Origin: Parietaria judaica
Taxonomy: Eukaryota > Streptophyta > Magnoliopsida > Rosales > Urticaceae
Length of the DNA: 64,000 nt
Direction: 5' to 3'
Assembly: GCA_954871525.1 (NCBI GenBank)
Contig: OX940862.1
Location: 42,835,732 to 42,899,731, forward strand
Positions 19,286 to 32,118 of the stretch are shown piece by piece. How positions within the stretch are numbered: the stretch's first letter is position 1; every line of letters begins with the position of its first letter. The position numbers and the translations under genes were made by a program. The notes under the pieces were generated by a model, which saw only the letters and a list, made by a program, of their open reading frames with translations, had not been told where the DNA came from and made no database searches.

Positions 19286-22200
19286 TAGGAGCCTCGTTGC
19301 GATGCGTCGCGAGGAGCTGCATTGCGAGGTCGCGAGGAGGCTGTGGTATTTTTTGCGGCATATGTACCTGTTTCGTTGAAATGTTTAATTTTATTAGTTC
19401 TTACCGGAATTTAATTACCAAACTTTATTAATTATTTCAAAATTATATTTAAGTATGTTAATTATTTAAAATTATTATTTATATTTTTTTTTTGAAAAAT
19501 AATATTTAAGTATGTTATCATTTATTATTTTGTAACATATTAATGATTTAATTTGTATTGTTAATTTTTAATTTGTAAGATATTAATAACATATTAATAA
19601 TTTTAACAAATATAATTAACAAATAAATATATATGATAAGACGAGATATTTAAAAAAAGTTGTATTATCCGTTGTGAATATTACAATATGGTGGAAGAAA
19701 GCTGTAAATATTCAGTGTAAATATTACTAGATGCCTCACTAAAACCTCCCTTGTAATACCTCCTTAGGGAGTAAAAACCAAGAGAGGAAAGAGCACATCA
19801 TTATTGGCGCTAACTTTAAATCACTTGGGCAACAAGGCGTTAAACTTTTGAGTCATTAGCTCCAGTTTGGTTTGTTCGGACCGTTCGGAAATCACGGGGT
19901 TGTGGAACATCAAATTATTCAACACCACTATTTGCTCAACGTGTGTGTTGGTGGTTGACGCCCTCCGGTCGTTGATGATATACTGAGCCGTACTGAAAGG
20001 GCTCTCCAAAGCAACGATTGAAATGGGGATGGACAGTATATCCCTCGCCATTCTCGCCAATATCAGGAATCTGTCCCGTTGATTCTTCCACCACCTTGAT
20101 CACATCGAACTCGGCTGATTCGTCTTAAAACCGTAGGCCGTAGTATCGCTTGACTTCTTCTAGTGCGCCTTCCGTGGTGTCCGCCCGTGGAAGAGCCGTA
20201 CCAGATTCCGATGCTTCCCCGTGATCTAGCCGTTGCTTGAGCCTCCGGCTAAACGCTAGTCCGGTCTTTCTTGGGCTTTCCATCAATGCCCTTTGCTCCT
20301 CGAGTGCGTTTTACTGTGGGAACCGCAGGTCTTATTCATTGTACAATGCACGAAAACACTTCATTAACAATCTTAACATAATTATGGTAATCCACCCCTA
20401 TGTTTTCCCCGACTGCTATCATCATTGGCCCCCAAGTAAACGAAAATCGAGGATCTAGTATAGCACCGAAGCAAAACGAAAACGGGGGTGGATCCCATGA
20501 AGTTTGGAATTTCGCAACCATTCCCGGAATAAAGGGAGAATTTATAGGGTCATTTTCAAAAAATTTAAAAGCACACGTAATTTGATATAGACCCGAAAGA
20601 CCATGAATCAAAGAGGGTCTTTATTGTTCAGAAAAATTTAAAGTAATAGCATAAAAGGGTTTGAGGAATTCGGTGAATTTCAACGCGGTTTCCCATTCCG
20701 CCTCCATGATCCACGCCTGGGGCTCGAGTTCCATTCCGAGGAAGTGGTCCAAATGGACCTCTGTCTACACACAACTGAAATCATTAAATACGTAGAGTTC
20801 CATCGTTTATTATTGTCTAATCCAAACTTGTTAGCTTTATGATTGTGGTCTTTACAAAATTTTCTATACCTACCGGTGGTTTGAGGATGTCGGATCCAAT
20901 CAACTACCTACCGTTGATGTAAAATATTTCGAAATGGAGAAGCGGGCAAACTAGATTCCAAGATAGTAATGGCGGCGTTGTTGTTTGAGGCATTGTCTAA
21001 GGTAATGGAAATAACACGATTTTGTAAGCCCCAATTATTAAATAATGTAATTAATTTATCGGAAATGTTTTGTCCGGTATGGCGACCCTCGGATGACGAT
21101 AGATTTAAAAGTCTTTGACATGGATTCCATTCATCGTCTACGTAATGAGCGGTCAGACTCATATAATCATTTAAACCCAGACCGCTCCACAATTCGGTGG
21201 TAAAAGCAACGTTTATGCTAGAAATTTTGAAAAAATCGACCAAAAGATTTTTTTGCATAGCATATGCGGTTTCCATGTCCTGGGTATAAGTCGTACGGGA
21301 AAACTGCTGGTTTGTCAAATTAATCCTTTGCATATATCGTGTATGGTTGGGTTTTCGACAAAATTTAGCGGCACACCCGTAGAAATACTCCATTCGAGTG
21401 TCCATTTCCGTAAATTAACAGCAAAAAGAACACTTACCTGTGCTGTGTTTACGTCATAAATCTCCCCGGTTGGGAAGCATAACCTTGCACGTCGGTTCAA
21501 GTAGCCGGTTCCCTAGTCCCCCATCGCATCTAGAGTTTGCCCGCACTTTTTTCACGTGGCGAGTTTAATACGTTGGCCATTCTCCACCCCCCGATCTTCG
21601 TGAAAAAAGTTCCACACGGGGGCAGTGTTTGGTCGTCCCCACGCCAAGCCATGAGGATTTATTCTATTAAAACAAAAGGAGCGAGAGTTTAATATTAATC
21701 ATATTGATTTAATTAAATTTCATAAATTTAAATAAAAATTTAAGAAACATAAAAATGATATTTTCTATCTGTGGAAATAATTATCAAGCTCTTTTGGACG
21801 GAACTCCCCGAGGTTCCACGACCAGATCGACTAGAAAAGATGCTATGATATCGCTTTAGGCCAAAGCTTTTCTAGAAAGAACTCCCCGAGGTTCCCGGGC
21901 TAGGTTGGAGGAGATTGCAAATCAAACCTTATTTAAAAACCAATCTTTCTAAGACACCATAATCCCTAAAAACTTTATAATTATCACTACACATAAAAAT
22001 TACCATTTTTATTTTTTGTAACTTGTTTAATTAACTAATTATTAATTAATTATTTAATTAACTAATAATTAATTTATTACTAAGTACTAACTTATTAATT
22101 ATTAGTTATTAATAAATTACAAAATGACTAAAGTTATAGGTTATTAATTATTACCTGGTTGACGGACGTCGAGCACGTCGAGGACGGACGACGGAGGCTT

Positions 22201-23127
22201 CGCCTATTTCTTGATGGGAAGGTTGAGGAGAACCTTGGTGGTACGAGCAAAAAACGGAGGAAAGGCGCGTAGTCGGAAGGTCCTACTCGGCAAGATCGCG
22301 TCGTTGAGATGCATCATCGGGTCATTGAGTTTCATCGTCGGCGGCGGCGGCGGCGGCGGCTTGTTCACGGATTTTGTCTTGAAACATTAGGTTGAAAAAT
22401 GGATCGTTTGTTCTCGTCGCCCTAACTTGATGTACCGCGTCGACCAATACTCATGGCACAAGATTCGGATTGGCGTCGTGCATGCCCATCGCCCAGACTA
22501 GACTAGCTCTTAAAGAACGTTGGGTATCATCGGGATAATTTGGATTTGGTGGGGAGGGAAATATTTATTCCGGTAGCATAACGGGAATGTAGTCGTCGGG
22601 CGTAGGTTGCGATTAATCCCCGATTTGAAATTGTGGTCGCAAATTCCTAGCCGTCCTACGACCCCCAGAACTACCGCTGCTTCTTCGAGACATAATGGAA
22701 CTTGAGAACTTGAGAGCTTTAGAGAAAAAAAATTAGAGGATATAGAGAATTAGAGAGATATATGGAAGGTTGGTGTGAAGAAATGAGGGTGGGAGAGGTG
22801 GTATTTATATCGTTTGAGGAGAGAGTAGGGTGGTTGAATAATTATTTGTGGTGGGTTAAGTGGGTGAATTATTTGGTGAATAAAAAGGGTAAATTTCGGT
22901 GGAAAAGTGAAAATTAATGCCACAAAGAAACATACCACGCGATTGTTGATGTGGCGCGTTCTGGGTCGTCGATCGTGTCATCCGGATTTCCATCTCCCAG
23001 GTCGTGACAAACCACGCACATCGCGACGAGTTTCGATTTTGACCCTCGAATCGCGAAAAATCGCGACAAACCCACACGTGTCGCGAGCGTCGCGATGGAT
23101 CCATTCCCGTCGTGAGGCCCAACTCTA
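19286..23127 (-). mobile_element. Decayed hAT transposon
   Basis: About 3.8 kb, the usual size of an autonomous plant hAT element. On the minus strand the start reads TAGAGTTGGGCCTCACGACG (from 23,127); the other end reads TAGGAGCCTCGTTGCGATGC (from 19,286), a diverged terminal repeat sharing TAG and GCCTC. Both subterminal regions are rich in CGCGA/TCGCG motifs (19,292-19,340 and 22,970-23,110), as expected for transposase binding sites. No matching 8-bp target duplication is visible, so the ends are tentative. Confidence 0.6.
19821..22694 (-). pseudogene. hAT transposase pseudogene (RICESLEEPER-like)
   Basis: Exon 1 starts ATG at 22,694 (MSRRSSGSSGGRR) and includes a GGC run at 22,338-22,361 giving polyalanine. 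A GT..AG intron runs from about 22,154 to 21,668. Exon 2 opens with a BED zinc finger (APVWNFFHEDRG, CKKCGQTLDAMGD). The catalytic region follows (TTELWSGLGLNDYMSLTAHY, TLDNASNNN at 21,405-20,908), then RWNSTYLM, LDPRFSF and the C-terminal dimerisation motif MARDILSIPISIVALESPFS at 20,060-19,821. Roughly 60 residues between the DNAS motif and RWNSTY appear deleted, and several stops occur. It is inactive. Order and motifs match the RICESLEEPER/DAYSLEEPER group. Confidence 0.85.
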
Positions 23128-23511
23128 GTTATTGTAAGTATTCAATGACGCGCCTGAGATGTAATTTTTATACGTGCCAATAAAGACTTATTATTAGTGA
23201 GTCAAATGTTGTGTATAAATTGTGTAAATATATACCGGAAACCAGTATTCGAGGTATTTTCATTCCGGTTCCCTTTTTCATGTTTTTAAATTTGGTTCCA
23301 AAAAATTGATAAATCATGCTTCCGAAATATAAATATAATAAAATTGAGACTGGTTTATACTAATTTACCACTAGGTGAGGTCGGTGTTTTTTTAAAATAT
23401 ATTCTTTTATAGTTTTAAGTTGTGGTCCCAATTATTTCCGTATTTTCAAGTTCGGTTCCGCTACGAATTTGGTTTAGAACAGGTTTTTGGTAATGATAAC
23501 CAATATTAGAA
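23128..23511. other. AT-rich spacer
   Basis: No gene or repeat recognised between the hAT element and the MITE, apart from the target-duplication copy TATTAGAA at 23,504-23,511. Confidence 0.5.
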
Positions 23512-23770
23512 GGAAACCTCATAAAGTAACCCTTAATACACCACAAATTCTATTTTTAACTCTCAAGTTTTTTCATAATTCTTAAAACAACCTTTTCAAA
23601 TTTCATGTTACTAAAATACCCATAATACTGTCCATTTTTCAGGATGATATTTGTTTATATTTCAAGACTAATACGTCTTGAAAAATGGAGAGTATTAGGA
23701 GCATTTTGGTATTTTTAAAAGGTTGTTTTGGGAATTATGAAAACTTGAGAGTTATTTTATAAAGTTTCCC
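23512..23770. mobile_element. MITE, 259 bp, with perfect 8-bp target duplication
   Basis: Ends GGAAACCTCATAAAGTAAC and its imperfect reverse complement; the inverted arms extend about 110 bp, leaving a loop of some 30-40 bp. TATTAGAA flanks it exactly on both sides (23,504-23,511 and 23,771-23,778). An 8-bp duplication fits a hAT-mobilised MITE. It is non-coding. Confidence 0.85.
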
Positions 23771-23772
23771 TA

Positions 23773-25760
23773 TTAGAACTGGTAAAAACCGCTAAAAATA
23801 ACTAGCGGCTGGAATAAGGAACCACCACGGGAGCAAGGTTTGTTACTCCCTTCCAAATTTCTCGACCTTGATTGTTGGACTATTATTTTCATTTTTGTCT
23901 TCCATTCTTCAAATGCCGCATCTTTTGCCTCACTTTTTTCTTTCATTTCATTTATTTTCGTTTTAAGGCCTTGAACGACGAGATTCGATGTTGAGTTGGA
24001 TGCTCGGTGATATGCTCCCTTTGTGACGTATTTCGATTGTCCCCGAAATCGTCTAAGATGCCCTTTCTTTCTCAACGCTCTTTTCAACACGTCGAATTCC
24101 TCATCGGGTTCCAACTCTCCATTTTGTCTTGCGTGAGTAATTTGTTCTAAGAATTAAACAGCAAATATATTATATAAGTACTTAATATTTTTGCACAATA
24201 TATTTGCACTATATTATATTAATGAATAGAATTAAACTCGATATATTTCCAATAGTACTTACTAATTTTTCCATTACTGGCTCCAAAGTTGAGTCCTTTA
24301 ATGAACCATCAGGGTTCTTCCATTTTTTTCAAACTACGAAACAAAATAAACATGATATTCAATTCTAGGCAATAAAATAAAATTAAAATGCAAAATCAGA
24401 ACCCTTACTAGTTTTTTATCGTACTTCTAGTATCTGTTTCGGCCCTTTCTCGCGAGGTATTCAACTTCTCCTCTATGAGCTTTATTTTTCTTCGAGCTTT
24501 TTTGAAACTTTTCACTTAATCTAATATTCACAAAATCCTTCCATAATTTTTCCGTTATGCTCGTGTAATACTCTGTAACAATGTGCGGTCGCTTCTAAAT
24601 GTTTTTATCCTCGCTATCTTTCTTTATTAGGGTAGTGGGATCATGCTCGAATTGTCTTGACGAATCCGCGACACTTGATAAAAATCGCGCCTTGAACCAT
24701 TCCGGAACAACAAATGCTTCATGGAATCCATTCCATATCCGTTCTTTCACCTTAGCATATTTTTTATTTCTCCAATCTATTATAGTTTTTAGAGCAAACT
24801 TTTGAGCTAACACACTAATCCAACTACTTAAAAGATCACCTTCATCTCCTTCCGACGGCTCTTTCTCATCAAATTTAGCATGTAAGTTTCCCCCTTGTGC
24901 TTTAATATAGTGATTCTTCTCATTCCAATCACTTTTCTTTTTCCTTCTTCACATAGTTTTCTTCTTGGTTTTGAATCCCCATCGTCTATACCTCCATAAA
25001 AAAAATTACTCAATCTTAGAAACTAGTTGAATCCAATATATACACTACACTGACTAATGCAAAATAAATAAACTAACCGGATGATGGCTTAGTTACTTTA
25101 CGTTCGGGTGATTCTTCTCGATTTTACATAGTGAAGTATTCCTAAATAAATTGATCAACACAAATTGATCAACAAATAATGATAAAAAAAATCCAAGAAA
25201 CCTAGACATAGACACAAATTCGTTTACAACTTCATCAACCACCAAATTTAACAATAAATTTTGAAAAATATAAACTCACTAAGAAATCGAAACACAAACC
25301 AACAAAAACTAAAAAGCATTAACAAATATCATCATAGCTCACTATGAGATATTCACTAAATCATGAAAATATCATCACATAAACTATAAAAAAAATGCTA
25401 TTTAAACATAAAAAAATGCATTAAAATGTAATATTAATTTAGGGCTCGTACTCTAACCTTGTTCAAAGTAAAATCTTGGATTAAAGGGTAAAGAAGTAGA
25501 CTTGTTGATGGTCGGGGATAAAAATATCGATGTCGGACTTCTTGTGCACGACGTTGGGATGATAACTATTGAGGTCGGGCTTCCTATCCCGAAGTCGGAA
25601 TTATAGCTACCAAAATCGTCGTTATTACGATCAACGACCACAGAGATTTAATATTACTGAACTTGGGCATATTAGTGCCGAGGTCGGGCTTACTATCCCA
25701 GCCATCATCAATACCAATACCGACTTCGGAAGTTACCCAAGCAAATGTTGAATTTAAAAA
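23773..25760 (-). pseudogene. Plant transposase (Ptta/En/Spm, Transposase_24-like) remnant of a CACTA-type element
   Basis: Read leftward. An N-terminal low-complexity Ser/Thr/Pro segment (25,641-25,453: FGIGSPTSIVIIPTS); then basic segments; the conserved block with IDWRNKKYAKVKERIWNGF and FLSSVADSSRQF (24,813-24,595); EYYTSITEKLWKDFV (about 24,570) and SRKIKLIEEKLNTSREKG; then the C-terminal coiled region (24,114-23,773, VQGLKTKINEMKEKSEAK). This order is typical of the accessory/Tnp2-partner protein of plant CACTA elements. Introns and stops separate the blocks. A CCGCTAAAAATAACTAGCGG palindrome near 23,788-23,808 resembles CACTA subterminal hairpins. No terminal CACTA was found. Element C has inserted upstream of it. 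Confidence 0.65.
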
Positions 25761-25905
25761 TAAAAAATTAGTTGCAACAAATGAGAAGAAAAAACTTAAT
25801 TATATCGAATACAATTATAATGAACCTTAAATTCACTCTGAACTACATATTGAACATACATTGCATCAACCCGCAATGATATTACATTTTGCTTCATCCT
25901 GAGCC

Positions 25906-26555
25906 TAGTGATGTGGGACTTCGTCCCCTTAAAAAACGATAGTGACATGGCATACGACATGTCAAGATCAGCCAACGACACTGCTAATAAATGACGTCAG
26001 TAAGAAAACGATGAAAATATCCATAATGCACGACGTGGGCTTCAACTCGAAGAAAGCCCATCGCAGCAAATAAGGCCCATATAAACACCAAAATATTCAC
26101 CAGTCCACGTAGACCAAGCAGCACACGATATCAGGCGAGATTTCCCTTTGCTGACAATCCCGAGTTGCTGCCACATTAGCGAAGAACAAATATCACGCCA
26201 TTAACTTTACACGTGGCACCCAAAGTAGAGCAACATGGAAAGAAGCTTGGTCTCATAGCCGTTGCGGGAGATAGGGATCTGAACGTTGTAACATTCGTTA
26301 TATATAGACCTTACGCGTTAATAGCATAACATGAGCTTTTTTACACACATCTCTTAGCAACTATATTTTGTATTCACCTTGTGATCAAGAAATAACAACA
26401 CTCTCTTCCTTACGGTCTACATTTATTACTAATTTATCGCCTTTGCTATTTTCAACAAAGTGGATTCACCATGAATAATTCAGATCCACCATCTTTTCAC
26501 ATCGTATTGAAGTGCAATAACTTTGTACAGTTGTTCGTGATTATTCACATCAACA
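25906..26555 (+). mobile_element. 5' LTR of element C
   Basis: 650 bp. It starts TAGTGATGTGGG (mutated from TGTTGATGTGGG as in the 3' copy) and ends CACATCAACA. A TATATA box lies at about 26,299-26,306. It is preceded by the target duplication GAGCC and followed by the primer site. Confidence 0.9.
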
Positions 26556-26577
26556 GTTTGGCGCCGTCTGTAGGAAA
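26556..26577 (+). promoter_or_regulatory. tRNA primer binding site of element C
   Basis: TTTGGCGCCGTCTGTAGGAA directly after the LTR, one base different from the site of element A. Confidence 0.85.
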
Positions 26578-26624
26578 GTATCAGTTCATTCGTACACTAA
26601 GTTACTCCATTCTGCAAGCTGAAA

Positions 26625-27671
26625 ATGGCACGCACGGGATCTCGGAAAGACATCTGACCTCGTTGGATTAACTCCAACAAATCAGTCCGAGGATAATCCG
26701 GCTCCCCGACTGAAAGACCCCGCTGTGAAGGCAATGATGGAGACCATCCTGAAACAAAAACGGAATCGAGACGAACAAGGAATTCCTAAAGAAGTTAGAA
26801 AACTTGAATTCGAACCAATCCCAGATCGAATCAAACCTGACGAAAGTGATGGGCTTCATCTGATCCCAGCTCTCCGTCGCACCTCGCAGAAACGCAATCC
26901 CAAGGAAAATTCTCGATTTTAAGAGTCGTAGGATACCAACGGACCAGACGTTGTGAGAAACAACGCGTCCCCAAGCACGGGTAACACCACCCCAGTACGG
27001 GACCGTGGGGGACCCAACGTTGGACAAGTATCCCTAGGGACTAACCCCAGGGAAAATCCCAATATTGGCTAAATGCCACCCACAAAAGAAGACGGGATCA
27101 CGTAATGAGATTTGATTTCTGAACCCCGGTCAGACAGGACGTGGTGCCAAACATGGCAAACAGAATGCCACCAGCACCACCCCCCGCCGAGGTATATACG
27201 AGTCGAGGGAGCCGCCAAGATTCCGATCAGGGAAGGCCGATATGAACCATCCCCGACAAATTCAGGATATGCGGACGACGTAAACTTCCTCGTACACCCC
27301 AATTAGCCGTTCCAAGCATGGATAAAGTAGTTAAAGGATACCGTCAAGGAAGTCTGCACCGAAGTGAAAGCGGTGAACTCGAAGGTCCATAAGGTTACCT
27401 CGGCTGCCCCCGAGATTTACCGCCTTGTCAGGGAATCAATGTGCACCCCTTTTATGCCCTAGATCACTTACGTAGTAATAAGAGGCATCGGCAGGGTGAA
27501 CATCCCCCGCTACGACGGGAAGAAAAACCCGAGAGTGCACCTCCGCGCTTTTCATATCGCGATGGCTAGAGCAAATCTTGGGCTAGCTCAACGAGACGCT
27601 AGGCAATGCCAAATTTTCGCTTAGAACCTCGTAGGAACTGATATATATTGGTTATCTAAGCAGGAACCATA
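26625..27671 (+). pseudogene. gag of element C, first part
   Basis: Start ATGGCACGCACGGGATC at 26,625 matches the start of D's gag (minus strand, 49,525). Frames shift repeatedly. The capsid region is readable near 27,470-27,670: IPRYDGKKNPRVHLRAFHIA, then IYWLSKQEP, parallel to element A's PKYNGTTDPKVHL and EWFSKLEP. X1 interrupts it after 27,671; gag resumes at 30,613. Confidence 0.75.
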
Positions 27672-27780
27672 TGTTGGAAATTGGATTTAGCTCTTATACC
27701 AATTTTTGGAAATCGCATCTAGTTTCGATACCATTTATTGGAAATCGGATATGCTAATATGCCAATTTCCCTTGAAAAAT
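27672..27780 (-). repeat. Three short tandem repeats at the left end of X1
   Basis: Units begin TTGGAAATTGGAT (27,675), TTGGAAATCGCAT (27,708) and TTGGAAATCGGAT (27,742). On the minus strand two units contain TGGTATAAGAGC and TGGTATCGAAAC, resembling the copia primer site TGGTATCAGAGC. This may mean that primer-site sequence was captured inside the element's end. X2 lacks this segment. Confidence 0.5.
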
Positions 27781-30612
27781 AACGAAATAGCTTCGATTAC
27801 AAATTCATTAAAAATACTTTTAACGTCCCGTCCAAATTACTTCGAATATTCCGCTCTCATTTGTCCGTCCGGGTAACTACAAAAATCATTTTAAGTCGGA
27901 AAAGTTACACCGTAACAACGTACTGACATCGAGTAATTTGGATAAAGCAACCGGATAAATAATTGGTAATTTAATTATCATAATTAATTTCATAACAACA
28001 TTATTAAATCTAATGTCTATTGAAAATAAATAAATACAATAAAAGAAATCTTGCATTTATTGACCCAATGCATCAGGCCGTACCTCATTGACGACTTCCG
28101 GGTGTGCGTTCTGACTTTGGCATGACTCCGCCGATGCTGAGGGAAACTCCCGAGCTCTTCTGGGATATTCTCCTAGATTCCTCGTACCGAAGCGTGGGCT
28201 TCGCCGGCAGGACACCGTAGCAAAATTAAACTGACATTTCTTTTTAAGCTACCGGAGAAAAATATCTCCTAAGCCAATCCAGAAGACAGAACAGAAGCAG
28301 AAAATTCGCAGACCCTAAAGAGAGAGGGAGAGCTCGAGTTTTTGCTCTAGGGAAGGTGTGTAAAATGTGTAGAATGAGCTCCCTATTTATAGCCTTAGCC
28401 CGTAACCGAATTTAAGAAATTCACTCCCAAATTTTGATTTTATATATATTAAATATAAGTAACTATCTTAATCCAAAGGTTTAGATTCAATCTCATCTAA
28501 ATCCAATAGATATAGTTAATCAGGGATTTAATTAAATGTGAAAGACTTGGTAAAATCAAAAACCAATCTTATCCTCTTATTTAAATATAATTAGAATATA
28601 TATATATATTTAATTCCGAAAATAATTATTAAATATAATTAATTATCCTAATCCAAAGGTTTAGATTCAATCTCATCTAAATCCAATGGATATACTTAAT
28701 TAGGGATTTAATTAAATAAGAAAGACTTGGTAAAAATAAAAAAACCAATCTTATCTACTTATTTAAATATAATTTCAAAGTATATATAATAATAATAATT
28801 TCAAAAATTATTAATTATTATTTATTAATTAATTTCAAATCCAACGGTAAAGATTAAATCTTAAAACCGATCCAACGGATACAATTAATTAGGTCAAATT
28901 CGAAAACCCTAAGCTTGGTCACCAAGCGAGTATTTTTTGAATTGGGGTTAGGTTAATAATCAATCATCTTAATCCTACAGTTGATATTAAATCATTTTCG
29001 ATCTAAAGGATAAGATTGATTTTAGGGATTTGCTAAAATACCAAAATATTAGGTACTTATGCCGCAAATATGGATTCTTCAAATCTAAATCATTCGAATT
29101 AGCTAGGGTTTCATTTACCCAAACCGTAATTTGAATTTTACACATTTAATATCTATATAAATATATATTTTATTTATTAATATAAATCAATTAATATTAA
29201 TTAATTGTTAATAAGATATTAATAATTAAATTATATCAATAAAACCTGATCTCAATATCACACATTAGATTTCATGGTGCCACTCCATCATTAAATTCGT
29301 GACATGTGATTTAATTTCATAGTTTATCGTATCGAACACAAACTTAGAAAATCCATAAATCACAAACTGTAAGTCAGAATGACTTGGTTCAAAAAGCAAA
29401 GTTTCTTAGAATTTAGATTTACATAAACATGGAGCTGATAGAAAATCCAAATTCTAACTTTCTTTTTATCAGTTAATTCTGTGTACCAAAATATGGTACT
29501 TTTGCCACGCTGACGATAAAACTATCTAACGTCTGCCAAAGACCTGTCATTTTTATAAGTCGAGCCAAATGATTAAAAATTATCCAGAATGTATTTTAAT
29601 AACGTACGTATCATCCGTTACGGAGGTATCCTTGGGACCATGGACCCGTATCACTTAAGCTCCAACGAACTGCTAGTTGTTCGTCAAACTTCGAAGTGAT
29701 TCCACTATAGACCCGAGGCTGCACTCTTTAGTGATACGGTATATATTATTCCCTTATAACAGCAGGGTGGTCATTGATACAATCAAATCCGGGTTATTGA
29801 TCTTTCACTTGATGATGCACACATGAGCAGACGGTTTTTACCGTATTGCCTCTCACTGCATTTTTATCCTTAACTCAGTCGATAATATTATGAGCAACCC
29901 ACTTATGATTACGAGTCATAAGCTGGCCATGTGTAAATCTCACTTCTCACCATCGACAATCAAGGGAATCATCTTGACTCTGAAGAGAGCTGTGTGATGC
30001 CCATATCTATAATCAAGCTACCTTCAGTGTTTGACTATCATGTTCCCAAAATAATAGTGCTGGGAACAGCGGTAATATATTGTGTTCTTAAACGGTTAAA
30101 TCAAAGAACAATCAAGTCAACAGATCAGACTCAAGATCACTCAAGAATTAGATCGAATATCCATTTGATCATCTACTAGTGACTCAACTCCAAGTTATCA
30201 GTGACCGTCTTATATGATAACTTCCGGAGTTTAAGTCAGGTCCAGTCCAGTATGAAGACGCTTCATATTTAATGCACTTCTAGTGAGTATTGACACACAC
30301 TTAATCCAGAATATGATTATATCACTTAGTCACATTAATGACCTTATTCGATTAATGGGCTCCCACCCAGTTAATCAGGTTACAGACGCTTTAGGTTCAT
30401 TTATTATGATTATCAATTCTTCCTCACATTGACTCGGGTGTGATGATAATAACATAATTGCATTCCATTATGAACTATGGATCAAACATTCTATTTTACT
30501 TCACCAGAAACTATAATAAGATTAACATAATAACTATTATCTTTATTCAACGACTAGTCATAATCTTTTACAAATGGGTTAAAACAGCTTGTTTAAGAAC
30601 ACATGTCCAACA
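27672..30612 (-). mobile_element. X1: 2.94-kb non-coding LTR-like insertion (solo LTR or LARD) in C gag
   Basis: TGTTGGA at the left end and TCCAACA at the right end, flanked by the 5-bp duplication CCATA (27,667-27,671 and 30,613-30,617). TG..CA ends and 5-bp duplications are standard for LTR elements. There is no coding region. On the minus strand CTATAAATAGGGAGCTC (28,380-28,396) looks like a TATA box, so the LTR probably reads leftward. The leftmost 100 bp hold three 33-36 bp repeats starting TTGGAAAT. A diverged copy, X2, occurs at 39,205-53,424 in pieces. A solo LTR formed by recombination is the simplest reading. Confidence 0.8.
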
Positions 30613-31640
30613 CCATACTCGATCAGCTCGTTTGACCAGTTAACGACAGGTTTCTTTTAGCATTTCTTGATGTTCAAAGAGACAGAAACGACAGTGGCCC
30701 AACTGTACGCCTTACAACAATCTAATAACGAACCACTTTGTAACTTCATATCCAGATTCAAGGATGTGCTATCCCGCCTTATCATGGTGAGCGACAAAAC
30801 AGCAATCGCCGCATTCACCTACTATGGTTTAAATCCAAGTTCCAACAAGACATCTGCATAAATCGCTATACGTCGATCAAAGACGTGATGCACCGCAAGA
30901 GATTTGGATCAAGGCGGAAGAGGAACGAGTTGCGTTAACATCTAAGTTTGATCACGCACATGTTGGACCAAAACCGGAGTTCCAAGAAAGACCGTCTCAA
31001 GATCACAATCAATAAAGAGGAAAGAGTAACTCATGAGGTGGTCACAGCAGTGGCAACACCGAACAAGGCACCAATCCCACAGGCTACGTAATGAACTTTG
31101 AGACCAACAAAGTAAACTCTTCGTACGGAAAATCGCAGCAGAACGACCCGTGGCCCAAAGACCCCAAGGCATATTGCTTATTCCACAAATTCTACAACCA
31201 CGCCACCATCGCATGCAGGAAACTTCATATGGTGTTAGCCCAACGCTTTGAACGATGTGAAATAAAGAACCTCGACGTCGAAACCCTCAACCTGAAACTC
31301 CAGGGAGGCGAGGCAGCGAGGGACGACCCCGCAAGCTCCACGAAAAGGAAGCATCGAATAAGGAGAGATCAATCTCCCCAAAGCGAAGTTCCAAGTCAAC
31401 CTTTCGAAAAGAAGAGAAAACAGATAAACGATGTCGAGGGCACTAGTCAGCAGAAAATGCCACAAGTTATCGACGTCATAATGGGAGGATCGCAGTATTG
31501 CAAGCCAACAATTATTTCGATCAAGGCCTATCAAAGAAAGATCCATACGGGCATAGCTCCTCAACCGATCCTGAAGCATTGATCACCTTCAAAGAAAGTG
31601 ATGCGAGGCAAATTCCCGGGCCACACGACGATGCTCTAGT
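30613..31640 (+). pseudogene. gag of element C, second part
   Basis: It continues directly from 27,671 once X1 and one CCATA copy are removed. Readable blocks: FKETETTVAQLYALQQSN (30,670), ISRFKDVLSRLIMVSDKTAI, and a finger-like YCLFHKFYNHATIAC near 31,172, followed by a charged region and VIDVIMGGSQYCKP at 31,460, the entry to protease. Stops at about 30,861 and frameshifts break it. Confidence 0.8.
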
Positions 31641-32118
31641 AGTATCTCTAAGTCTCAACAAATGGGTCACAAAAAGAATCCGTATTGACAATGGCAGCTT
31701 GGAGGACGTAATTTTCCTATCAACACTATGTCAGATGAAAGTCAAACCCGAATATATCGACAGATAATCAATTCCTCTGACTGGATTCAGCGCCCACTCT
31801 ATTAACACCATCGGGAAGATCAAACTTCCCGTGCTGGCATGAGGGGTAAACCTTTCCACCAAGTTCATAGTCATCAACTGCCCATCCTCCTACAATAAAA
31901 TACTAGGGAGGCCATGGATACATGCGATGAAATTGGTACCATCCTCGTACCACCAAAGTTGAAAGCTCCAATCCTAAGAGGGAATAAAAGAAATAAAGAT
32001 CGACATGTCAAGTTTCCTGCTCGCAAAGCAGAGCACAGAGCACAACGAATAACAATTAAAGCAATCCGAGGTGAACAAAGTTTGAACCACCTAGGAAAGC
32101 GACTCACCAACACTCGAG
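31641..32118 (+). pseudogene. Aspartic protease of element C
   Basis: IRIDNGSLEDVIFLSTL at 31,677-31,727 is the active-site loop (element A: LIDNGSSVDVIFL) with the second Ser replaced by Leu. ILGRPWIHAM lies at about 31,898-31,929 after stops. It is inactive. Confidence 0.75.
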
